DNA from: Stenotrophomonas maltophilia
Lineage (GTDB): Bacteria; Pseudomonadota; Gammaproteobacteria; Xanthomonadales; Xanthomonadaceae
Direction: 5' to 3'
NCBI RefSeq assembly: GCF_039555535.1
Contig: NZ_CP154630.1
Coordinates: 2,183,001-2,247,000, forward strand
Length of the DNA stretch: 64,000 nucleotides
Positions 50,264 through 57,248 of the stretch are shown here, piece by piece (the first letter of the stretch is position 1; each line of letters opens with the position of its first letter). The notes beneath the pieces are model-generated. The model did no database searches, was not told the DNA's origin, and was given only the letters and a program-made list of their open reading frames with translations. A program made the translations under genes and the position numbers.

Positions 50264-50815
50264 ATGCGCTGGATGCAGGCATTGCCGATGCTGTTGGCGC
50301 TGGCCGCCTGCGAGCGGCCGGTGGATACCGGTGTGCAGGCATTGCCTCCCTCGCCGGTGGTCGACCGCGCCGACCCTGCGAATGCGGCAGAGCAGGAACT
50401 GGACTGGCTGCAGATGATGCCCAAGGACGAGCTGGCCGCGCTGGAGCGGGGCGAGGGCCCGGAGGTCGAGCACAACGGCAACCGGCGCATGCCGCAGTTC
50501 GGTACGTTCCGTACGGTGGAGACGGTGCTGCAGCGACCGGTGCGCCTGCCGGGCTACGTGGTACCGCTGGCCAACGCGCAGGACGGGCGGCTGACCGAAT
50601 TCCTGTTCGTGCCGTACTACGGTGCCTGCATCCACGTGCCACCACCACCACCGAACCAGATCGTGCACGTGGTGCTGCCCCGGCCGATCGAGATGCCGGA
50701 CATGTACTCGCCATTTTTCCTGGCCGGCACCCTGCGTGCCGAACGGTTGGATGACGATCTGGCTGGTTCGGCCTACACCATGCGTGACGCACAGCTGAGG
50801 CCCTATGAACCGTAG
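50264..50815 (+). CDS. DUF3299 lipoprotein, first copy
   Basis: 183 residues from ATG 50264. The lipobox is 'LLALAAC' (Cys about 16), giving a probable outer- or inner-membrane lipoprotein. The core 'RLPGYVVPL', then 'FLFVPYYGACIHVPPPPPNQIVHVVL', is the DUF3299 signature; its Cys-His-Pro cluster could bind metal. It overlaps the second DUF3299 gene by 11 bp. Function is unknown; the family often accompanies zinc or copper ABC systems. Confidence 0.8.
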   Translation: MRWMQALPMLLALAACERPVDTGVQALPPSPVVDRADPANAAEQELDWLQMMPKDELAALERGEGPEVEHNGNRRMPQFGTFRTVETVLQRPVRLPGYVVPLANAQDGRLTEFLFVPYYGACIHVPPPPPNQIVHVVLPRPIEMPDMYSPFFLAGTLRAERLDDDLAGSAYTMRDAQLRPYEP

Positions 50816-51425
50816 CCACCTGCTGCTCCTGCTGGGATGCCTGTGGTTGGCGGGCTGCACGTCGCCGGGCAGCGATGCCGTGGTGGCCACGCCGCAGGAC
50901 AAGCCGGCACCCTTGGCCATGGCCGAAGCGCCCGTCGACCGCTGGGATGCACTGCGGCCCGACGAAGTCACCTACCAGCGCCCGCCGCCGCAGATCGGCC
51001 TGTCACGCGATGGCATGGACGGCGTGGGCGGCCTGATCGACGACACTGGCTCCGGCACGCCACCGGGGCAGGAGATCGACCATTCCAGCCCGGATCGCGC
51101 CAAGCAGTTCGGCTCTTCGCGTGTGGTCGATGCCGTAGACGGCCGCGCAGTGGACCTGGACGGTTACATGGTACCGCTCGGCACCAACGATGCCGGCCTG
51201 GTCGATGAACTGCTGTTCGTGCCGTTCTATGGGGCGTGCATCCACGTGCCGCCACCACCGCCGAACCAGATCATCCATGTGACCCTGGCGACACCGATCG
51301 CGCTGGGCGACCTGTGGGATCCGTACCGGCTTGCCGGCCGCCTGCAGGTGAAGCGTTTCGATGCGGATATCGCCAGCGCGTCCTACGATGTGGCGGCGGC
51401 CACGCTCACGGCGATCCACAACTGA
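50805..51425 (+). CDS. DUF3299 lipoprotein, second copy
   Basis: 206 residues from ATG 50805. The lipobox is 'LWLAGC' (Cys about 18). It repeats the signature of its upstream neighbour: 'DLDGYMVPL' and 'LLFVPFYGACIHVPPPPPNQ'. Overall it looks like a diverged tandem duplicate with a longer N-terminal linker. It overlaps the next gene by one base (TGATG). Two copies next to each other suggest that the proteins work as a heterodimer or in series, moving metal between the permease and an acceptor; this is inference. Confidence 0.8.
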   Translation: MNRSHLLLLLGCLWLAGCTSPGSDAVVATPQDKPAPLAMAEAPVDRWDALRPDEVTYQRPPPQIGLSRDGMDGVGGLIDDTGSGTPPGQEIDHSSPDRAKQFGSSRVVDAVDGRAVDLDGYMVPLGTNDAGLVDELLFVPFYGACIHVPPPPPNQIIHVTLATPIALGDLWDPYRLAGRLQVKRFDADIASASYDVAAATLTAIHN

Positions 51426-52171
51426 TGCGCAGGCGCTGGATCATTGCTGCCGGGGGACTGCTGGCGGCGCTCGCGCTGCTGATGTGGTGGCAACGGCAGT
51501 CTGCACCCACCGCGCCGCCGGCGGTGGCGTTTCCGGCACCCGCGCCGGATGCCAGCCAGCGCATCGAACAGTACCTGGGTGACGACAATGCATTCCGCAA
51601 CGACGTGCTGTTCCTGCTCGCGGCAACCCTGCGTGATCGCTGCCAGCCGGCGCAGGCGGGATTGCTGGCGCGCATGGCCAATCGTGCATCACTGCCGGTG
51701 CTGGCGGCGGTCAGCGCGGTGACCCAGCAGGATCCATCGCTGGACCGGCCGATCTACCAGTACATCCAGCATCGCGCCGATGCCACGCAGTGCGGCCAGC
51801 CGCTGCAGATGCCATTGGGTGGTGGACGGAGCATGGCGGTGGACATCGAGCAGTACGCGCGCACCTTCCCCGACAGCTATTTCGACCCGCAGCGCAGCAG
51901 CGAGCCACGCGATTTCGGTGGGCTGTCGTTGCAGCAGCGCGCCGGCAACGCCTGCAACAGCGTGGTGTACTCGGTGCTGCCGCTGGGTGGTGCCGACTGG
52001 CGTTGCAGCAGCCTGCGGGCGAATGCGCGTTCGCGGGTGCGCGGGCTATGCGAAGACGAGCTGCGGCGCCAGCATGGGGGGACTGGTGGGGAGCTGGACA
52101 TGGCCGTGGGGCAGGGCATGCAGGGGGCGGTGGTATCGGCGATCGCCGCGTTGCCGCAGGACTGCCAATGA
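51425..52171 (+). CDS. Membrane-anchored protein of unknown function in the zinc-type locus
   Basis: 248 residues from ATG 51425. It has one N-terminal helix (about 5-22, 'IIAAGGLLAALALLMWW'), a Pro/Ala-rich linker and a periplasmic domain with cysteines in 'DRCQPAQAG', 'ATQCGQP', 'GNACNSV', 'DWRCSSLR', 'GLCEDEL' and 'PQDCQ', six in all, enough for three disulphides. I do not recognise the family. It is translationally coupled to the second DUF3299 gene and is the last gene of the zinc-type operon. Confidence 0.65.
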   Translation: MRRRWIIAAGGLLAALALLMWWQRQSAPTAPPAVAFPAPAPDASQRIEQYLGDDNAFRNDVLFLLAATLRDRCQPAQAGLLARMANRASLPVLAAVSAVTQQDPSLDRPIYQYIQHRADATQCGQPLQMPLGGGRSMAVDIEQYARTFPDSYFDPQRSSEPRDFGGLSLQQRAGNACNSVVYSVLPLGGADWRCSSLRANARSRVRGLCEDELRRQHGGTGGELDMAVGQGMQGAVVSAIAALPQDCQ

Positions 52172-52248
52172 AGGTTCCATTCCGCAGAGCGTGGCCCGGC
52201 GAGACGTACGCGGGAAGATGAACATTTCCCGCCGGGCAACCTGAATTG

Positions 52249-52294
52249 CTGTCCGGACAGCCATAACTATACAGGACATCCGGTATAGTTATGG
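52249..52294. promoter_or_regulatory. Tandem palindromic operator of the SmvA-like efflux gene
   Basis: CTGTCCGGACAG (52249-52260) is a perfect palindrome. Directly after it, CCATAACTATAC (52261-52272) and GTATAGTTATGG (52283-52294) form a perfect 12-bp inverted repeat around a 10-bp spacer. TATAGT within the right arm could be the -10 box. The TetR-type repressor encoded after the pump is the likely ligand. Confidence 0.65.
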
Positions 52295-52321
52295 CCGTAC
52301 TTCACCCCATCAGGTTGTCCC

Positions 52322-53854
52322 ATGGCTCTGTCCCAGCCTTTGGCCGGTGCTCCGGCCCTGTCGCGTGCCCGTCGCTGGGCACTGTTGTTCACCGTCGCTG
52401 CCGGCCTGTTGCTGGTCACGCTGGACAACTCCGTGCTCTACACCGCACTGCCCACGCTGACCGAAGAACTCTCGGCCAGTGCCGGCCAGGCGCTGTGGAT
52501 CATCAACGCCTATCCGCTGGTGATGGCCGGCCTGCTGCTGGGTGCGGGTACGCTGGGCGACCGCATCGGCCACCGCCGCATGTTCCTGATCGGCCTGGTG
52601 GTGTTCGGCGTGGCCTCGCTGGCGGCGGCGTTCGCCGACACCGCAGCGCAGCTGATTGCCGCACGCGCGTTCCTGGCGGTCGGCGCGGCAGCAATGATGC
52701 CGGCCACGCTGGCGCTGATCGGCCTGAGCTTCCATGAGGAGCGCGAGCGCAACATCGCCATTGCGATCTGGGGCTCGGTGGCCATCGTCGGCGCGGCGCT
52801 TGGCCCGATCATCGGCGGCTGGTTGCTGCAGCATTTCTGGTGGGGCTCGGTGTTCCTGATCAACGTGCCGGTGGTGGTGGTCGCCTTCGTGGCCACGCTG
52901 CTGCTGGCGCCGGAAGGCCAGCGTGACACCTCGCGGCCCTGGGACCTGGTTTCGTCGCTGCTGGCATTGGCCGCTCTTTCCGGCCTCGTGCTGGCGATCA
53001 AGTCGCTGATCGCCACGCCGCCATCGTATGGACTGGGCGCTGGTGCGCTGCTGTTGGCCATGGTGACCGGCGCGGCGTTCGCTCGTCGCCAACAACAGCT
53101 GCCGTATCCGCTGCTGGACTTCGCGATCTTCCGCAACCCGGCGTTCCTGGCCGGCACGTTGTCGGCGGTATTCACCCTGTTCGCGATGGCCGGCCTGCAG
53201 CTGGTCACCACCCAGCGCTTCCAGCTGGTGGCGGGCTTTACGCCGCTGCAGGCGGGGCTGCTGGTATCGGTGGCAGCACTGGGCAGCCTGCCCAGTGCGC
53301 TGCTGGGCGGCAGCATCCTGCATCGGGTCGGCCTGCGTCCGTTGATCTGCGGCGGCCTGGCTGCGGGTGCGCTGGGTGTCGGCGTGGTGGCGTTCGGCTT
53401 CCCGCACGGGCTCGGCTGGGTGGTGGCAGGCATGGCGATCACCGGTTTCGGCATGGGTTCGGCCATCTCGGTGGCGTCCACCGCCATCCTCAACAATGTG
53501 CCGGCACACCGGGCAGGCATGGCCTCGTCGGTGGAAGAGGTGTCCTATGAGTTCGGCGGCCTGCTGGCGGTGGCGATGCTGGGCAGCCTGAGCGCCGCGA
53601 TGTACAGCGCATTCCTGCCGGTCTCGGCCGACATGCCTGTACTTGCCCGGGAAGGCTTCACCCAGGCGCTGCATGCCGCGCGCGAGAGCGGGCAGGGCGA
53701 GTGGTTCGCATTGGCTGCGGCGGCGTATGACCGTGGCTACCAGATCGTGCTGCTGGTGATCACGGCGGTGCTGGCGCTTGGCGCGACGATCCTGGCGCGC
53801 CTGCTGCGCGGCCGCGTTGGCAGCCGCGAGGGCGCGGCCGATCGCGTAAAATGA
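52322..53854 (+). CDS. MFS drug:H+ antiporter, 14 helices (SmvA/QacA-like, DHA2)
   Basis: 510 residues. 'LLLVTLDNSVLYTALPTL' is motif D1 in helix 1, 'LGDRIGHRRMFLIG' is the loop 2-3 motif A and 'GSVAIVGAALGPIIGG' is motif C of exporters. The sequence follows SmvA closely ('LWIINAYPLVMAGLLLGAG', 'FWWGSVFLINVPVVVV'). SmvA exports methyl viologen, acriflavine and biguanides. It is preceded by a strong palindromic operator and followed after 4 bp by its presumed TetR repressor. Inner membrane. Confidence 0.88.
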   Translation: MALSQPLAGAPALSRARRWALLFTVAAGLLLVTLDNSVLYTALPTLTEELSASAGQALWIINAYPLVMAGLLLGAGTLGDRIGHRRMFLIGLVVFGVASLAAAFADTAAQLIAARAFLAVGAAAMMPATLALIGLSFHEERERNIAIAIWGSVAIVGAALGPIIGGWLLQHFWWGSVFLINVPVVVVAFVATLLLAPEGQRDTSRPWDLVSSLLALAALSGLVLAIKSLIATPPSYGLGAGALLLAMVTGAAFARRQQQLPYPLLDFAIFRNPAFLAGTLSAVFTLFAMAGLQLVTTQRFQLVAGFTPLQAGLLVSVAALGSLPSALLGGSILHRVGLRPLICGGLAAGALGVGVVAFGFPHGLGWVVAGMAITGFGMGSAISVASTAILNNVPAHRAGMASSVEEVSYEFGGLLAVAMLGSLSAAMYSAFLPVSADMPVLAREGFTQALHAARESGQGEWFALAAAAYDRGYQIVLLVITAVLALGATILARLLRGRVGSREGAADRVK

Positions 53855-53858
53855 CGCG

Positions 53859-54419
53859 ATGAGAACCAGCAAGCGCGACCGCATCCTCGACGCCGCCGTC
53901 AACGTGATCAATCGTGACGGCGTGCGTGCGGTGACCTTCGAGTCGGTGGCGGCCGAGGCCAAGCTGACCCGTGGTGGCCTGCTGTATCACTTCCCGTCGC
54001 GCGAGGCGCTGCTGCGCGGCATCGACGAGCATCTGGTGCAGGCCTGGGAGACGTCGATGGAAACGCTGTTGGGCAAGACTGCCGAGCAGGCCACTGCGCT
54101 GGAGCGTTACCAGACCTTCGTGCGCGTGTCGGCCCAGAGCGCCACCCGTGCCGAGCTGATGTTCATGCTGGAATCGGCCGACCCTGAAGCGGGCGAGCGT
54201 CCGTGGGGCCCGGCGGTCCAGCGCTGGGCACCGTCCGCGCCGGAGGCCGGGAATGTCGACCCGACGACGCTCGACAATTTCGTGGCGCGCTTGGCGGCTG
54301 ATGGCCTGTGGATCTATGAGGCGATGTACGAAGGGCAGCTGGATGAAGATGTGCGCGCCCAGGTTGCCGAGCGCATCGCCGGGTTGCTGGCGAAGTCTGA
54401 TGGGTCGCCGCACTTGTAG
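53859..54419 (+). CDS. TetR-family repressor of the SmvA-like pump
   Basis: 186 residues from ATG 53859. The N-terminal helix-turn-helix is 'RILDAAVNVINRDGVRAVTFESVAAEAKLTRGGLLYHFPSREALL' (about 8-52, in parts), with the recognition helix 'TRGGLLYHF'. The C-terminal domain (about 60-186) binds the inducer. It is in one operon with the pump, 4 bp after it, so it should repress its own synthesis through the palindromes at 52249-52294. The stop codon TAG (54417-54419) is part of a palindromic repeat. Confidence 0.88.
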   Translation: MRTSKRDRILDAAVNVINRDGVRAVTFESVAAEAKLTRGGLLYHFPSREALLRGIDEHLVQAWETSMETLLGKTAEQATALERYQTFVRVSAQSATRAELMFMLESADPEAGERPWGPAVQRWAPSAPEAGNVDPTTLDNFVARLAADGLWIYEAMYEGQLDEDVRAQVAERIAGLLAKSDGSPHL

Positions 54420-54440
54420 AGTCGAGCCATGCTCGACTGC
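54416..54440. repeat. GTAGAGTCGAG-type palindromic element
   Basis: GTAGAGTCGAGCCATGCTCG then ACTGC, a single module like 14951. It supplies the stop codon of the TetR gene and sits between convergent genes. Confidence 0.75.
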
Positions 54441-54468
54441 TCTTCGGTCAGGCAACGAAACCCCCGCG

Positions 54469-55350
54469 CTACCCAGCCGGCGCTACGCTCGCGGCCAACC
54501 ACGCCCGCGGCGAGGCCCCCAACCGCTTGCGGAACGCCTTCGACAGCGAGGCGGTATCGGCAAACCCCACCTCGATCGCCACCTGCTTGACCGCCATGCC
54601 GGCCCGCAGCTGCGCGCAGGCCAGACTCAGCCGCCAGTCCAGCAGGTAGCTGGCCGGCGTGGCCTGCATCACGTCCTTGAACACCGCTGCGAACGCACTG
54701 CGCGACATGCCGGCGGTCGCGGCCATGCGCGGCAGCGTCCATTCGTCCTGCGGCGCCTGGTGCATCGCCACTAGTGTGCGTGCCAGCCGTGCATCGGACA
54801 GGCCGCGCATCAGCCCATGGCTGACGCCTGCTGCATCCGGGTGATCGACCACCCAGCGCAGGATCTGGATCAGCGCCACCTCGAACAGGCGATTGGTCAG
54901 CAGCCGGGAACCGCAGCGCTGGCGATCGGCCTCGGCAAACAGCAGCTGCAGGGTGTCATCCAGTTCGCCGATGGCCGCCAGCGGCACCACAATCACCGGT
55001 GGCAGCGACTGCACGATCGGATTGCGCGCACCGCCATCGAAATCCAGCGTGGCGCAGGTGAAATCCGGGCCATCCAGCGGTGCGTTGAAGAACACGTGGT
55101 GCAGCGGCTGCGGATACAACAGCAGGCTGGGTGTGTCGATCTTCAACCGGGGCAGCGCGATATCGCCGCCGGGATGGCGGACCTCCATTTCACCCTGGCG
55201 CAGGATGTGCAGGAAGGCACGACCGGGCTGCGGCTCGAAGACATGGCGCCCGCACAGCGGACCGCTGTGGAACAGCGCGGCCTGCACCCGGAAGCGCTCC
55301 AGCAGGGAGGAGAGGCGGTCGGGTGGGGAGGTGTCGGCGGGCGTGCTCAT
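54469..55350 (-). CDS. AraC-family regulator (cupin type)
   Basis: 293 residues. The N-terminal cupin-like domain (about 20-180) has 'AFLHILRQGEMEVRHPGG', 'LLLYPQPLHHVFF' and 'LQLLFAEADRQRCGSRLLTNRLFEVALIQILRW' (in parts). The two C-terminal helix-turn-helix units are 'WTLPRMAATAGMSRSAFAAVFKDVM' and 'VKQVAIEVGFADTASLSKAFRKRLGASPRAW' (parts). It is divergent from an AhpD-like gene 106 bp away; the gap contains GGCTGATTTAGCC, an inverted repeat that may be its site. It probably controls that gene in response to a small reactive compound. Confidence 0.88.
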   Translation of the reverse strand: MSTPADTSPPDRLSSLLERFRVQAALFHSGPLCGRHVFEPQPGRAFLHILRQGEMEVRHPGGDIALPRLKIDTPSLLLYPQPLHHVFFNAPLDGPDFTCATLDFDGGARNPIVQSLPPVIVVPLAAIGELDDTLQLLFAEADRQRCGSRLLTNRLFEVALIQILRWVVDHPDAAGVSHGLMRGLSDARLARTLVAMHQAPQDEWTLPRMAATAGMSRSAFAAVFKDVMQATPASYLLDWRLSLACAQLRAGMAVKQVAIEVGFADTASLSKAFRKRLGASPRAWLAASVAPAG

Positions 55351-55456
55351 GGATGAATGGACAACAGGTTTGGCTGATTTAGCCTGATTCGTCCGGCGAG
55401 TCTACCTAGGATGAGCGGGTCGTCCAATCCCGGGCGCTTTCCCAAGGAAATCCACC

Positions 55457-55993
55457 ATGTCCCGTGTCCCCCTGATCGATGCCGCCAACACCACCGCCAA
55501 CCGCCAGGCCCTGCTGGGCCAGGTCCACGCCGCTTTCGGCGCCACCCCGGCAATGTTCCGCGCCGTTGCCAATTCCCCTGCCGCTCTGCAGAGCATGTGG
55601 GGTTCGTTCGGTGCGCTGGGCGGCGGTCGCCTGTCACCGCTGCTGGGCGAGCAGATCGCTGTGGCCATCGCCAATCGCAATGCCTGCGAGTACTGCCTGG
55701 CGGCGCACACCGCGCTGGGCCGCAAGGCCGGTGCCAGCAGCGAGCAGATGGCCGCCGCGCAGATCGGCCAGTCCAGCGATCCGGTTACCGCAGCTGCGCT
55801 GGACTTCGCGCTGAAGGTGGTCGAGCAGCGTGCGCGGATCACCGATGGCGATGTGCAGGCGCTGCGGACGGCCGGCTTCGACGACGAGCAGATCGTCGAG
55901 ATTCTCGCCCACGTGGCGCTCAACCTGTTTACCAATTACGTCAACGTAGCATTCGACGTGCCGGTGGACTTCCCGAAGGTGGCGTTGCGCTGA
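55457..55993 (+). CDS. AhpD-like carboxymuconolactone decarboxylase family protein
   Basis: 178 residues. 'NACEYCLAAHTALGRKAG' (about 75-92) holds the CxxC motif and the following His of the AhpD alkylhydroperoxidase group. Such proteins reduce peroxides or act on lactones. 'FTNYVNVAFDVPVDFPKV' is the usual C-terminus. It is divergent from the AraC-type regulator. The target substrate is unknown. Cytoplasmic. Confidence 0.85.
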   Translation: MSRVPLIDAANTTANRQALLGQVHAAFGATPAMFRAVANSPAALQSMWGSFGALGGGRLSPLLGEQIAVAIANRNACEYCLAAHTALGRKAGASSEQMAAAQIGQSSDPVTAAALDFALKVVEQRARITDGDVQALRTAGFDDEQIVEILAHVALNLFTNYVNVAFDVPVDFPKVALR

Positions 55994-56052
55994 GATTCGG
56001 TTCGGCCCGGGCGGCAGTGGTCGCCGGGGCCGGTCTGAATGGAGCCGGCCGG

Positions 56053-56140
56053 GTAGAGTCGACTGTCAGTCGACCATCGCGCGCAGCGCGGGGTTTTCGC
56101 GGGTCTGAACGAAGAGCAGTCGACTGACAGTCGACCCTAC
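56053..56140. repeat. GTAGAGTCGACTG repeat pair
   Basis: GTAGAGTCGACTGTCAGTCG faces CGACTGACAGTCGACCCTAC around a 47-bp spacer. It is a distinct sequence variant of the GTAG family, lying after the AhpD-like gene and before fdhD. CGGTCGATTCTACCCAGTCG at 56143 may be a further degraded copy. Confidence 0.75.
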
Positions 56141-56164
56141 CCGGTCGATTCTACCCAGTCGATG

Positions 56165-57004
56165 CTACTTGTCGTTTGCCTGCAGTCGCTCGGGATGGGT
56201 ATACACATTGAACCCGCTTTCCCGTGCGAACCCGACCAGGCACAGGCCTGCACCACGGGCCAGGTCGATCGCCAGCGCGGTCGGTGCCGAGACTGCCGCC
56301 AGCACGCTGGCACCGGCCCGCACGGCCTTGCTGACCATCTCGTAACTGGCCCGGCTGGAAATCACCAGCAGGCCGCCCTCGATCGTGTGTTCGTTGTGAT
56401 GCAAGGCGCCGATCAGCTTGTCCAGCGCGTTGTGGCGACCGACATCCTCGCGCACCCAACCGATGCGGCCGCTGGCATCGGCCCAGGCCGCGGCGTGGGT
56501 CGAGCCACTCACCGCATTCATCGGCTGATGCTGCACCAGCGTGGCCAGCGCCCGTTGCAGGGCTGCCGGTGAATAGGTCCGGCGCTCACGCACCTCGGGC
56601 AGTGGCCGCAGCACCTCTTCCAGTTGGCGCGAACCGCACAGGCCACAGCCGCCGCGGCCGGGCAGCAGGCGCCCATTTGCCGGATCCAGGCCGGCGCCGG
56701 GCGCATCGCCGGTCACCGCCATCTGCAGTTCGATGCCCTCCAGTTGCGGGTGGATGTCGATCGACAGCAGCTGCGAGGGCGTAGCGATCAGACCCTCGCT
56801 GAGCGAGAACCCCAGCGCGAAGTCCTCCAGGTCGCAGGGCGTGGCCATCATCACTGCGAAGGCGGCGCCGTTGTAACGCAGCGCCACCGGCACTTCTTCG
56901 GCCACCACATCGACCAGCGGCTGTTGCCCCTCGCTGCGCCAGCGCTGCAACGGGCGCTGGGCCGTGCCGGCAGGCGGGGTGTGCGATGTGGGCGAATCAG
57001 GCAT
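56165..57004 (-). CDS. fdhD: Formate dehydrogenase accessory sulfurtransferase FdhD
   Basis: 279 residues from ATG 57004. 'RGGCGLCGSRQLEEVL' (about 117-132) carries the CxxC used to pass sulphur from IscS to the molybdenum cofactor. 'EDVGRHNALDKLIGA' and 'SSRASYEMVSKAVRAG' are the other invariant blocks. It is required for activity of FdhF-type enzymes. It is divergent from a FdhF/YdeP-type oxidoreductase gene 244 bp away, its likely client. Cytoplasmic. Confidence 0.92.
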   Translation of the reverse strand: MPDSPTSHTPPAGTAQRPLQRWRSEGQQPLVDVVAEEVPVALRYNGAAFAVMMATPCDLEDFALGFSLSEGLIATPSQLLSIDIHPQLEGIELQMAVTGDAPGAGLDPANGRLLPGRGGCGLCGSRQLEEVLRPLPEVRERRTYSPAALQRALATLVQHQPMNAVSGSTHAAAWADASGRIGWVREDVGRHNALDKLIGALHHNEHTIEGGLLVISSRASYEMVSKAVRAGASVLAAVSAPTALAIDLARGAGLCLVGFARESGFNVYTHPERLQANDK

Positions 57005-57248
57005 GCAGCGCGTCCGGACAAGGGAGATACGCAGGTGGTGGACCACCCACGGCATCGAGAATAGCGCAGCGGCCACGCGCTGACGCAGGTGTAACCGTTG
57101 TCATGGCAGGCTGCGCTGAAAACAGCGTGCACCCACTGGCGAAGCGGCGTGGGCCGTGCTTGACTGTGGGGCTGGCCGTGCCATCGAACGCGCCGCCGGA
57201 CCGCGTTGTGCCGATTGTTGCTGCGTTCCTCCCGCCAGGTTCCCGAAC

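Noticed and set aside
54469..54474. GTAG at the AraC stop codon as an eighth repeat-derived stop
   Set aside because: No palindromic stem follows this GTAG, so it was not counted as an element.
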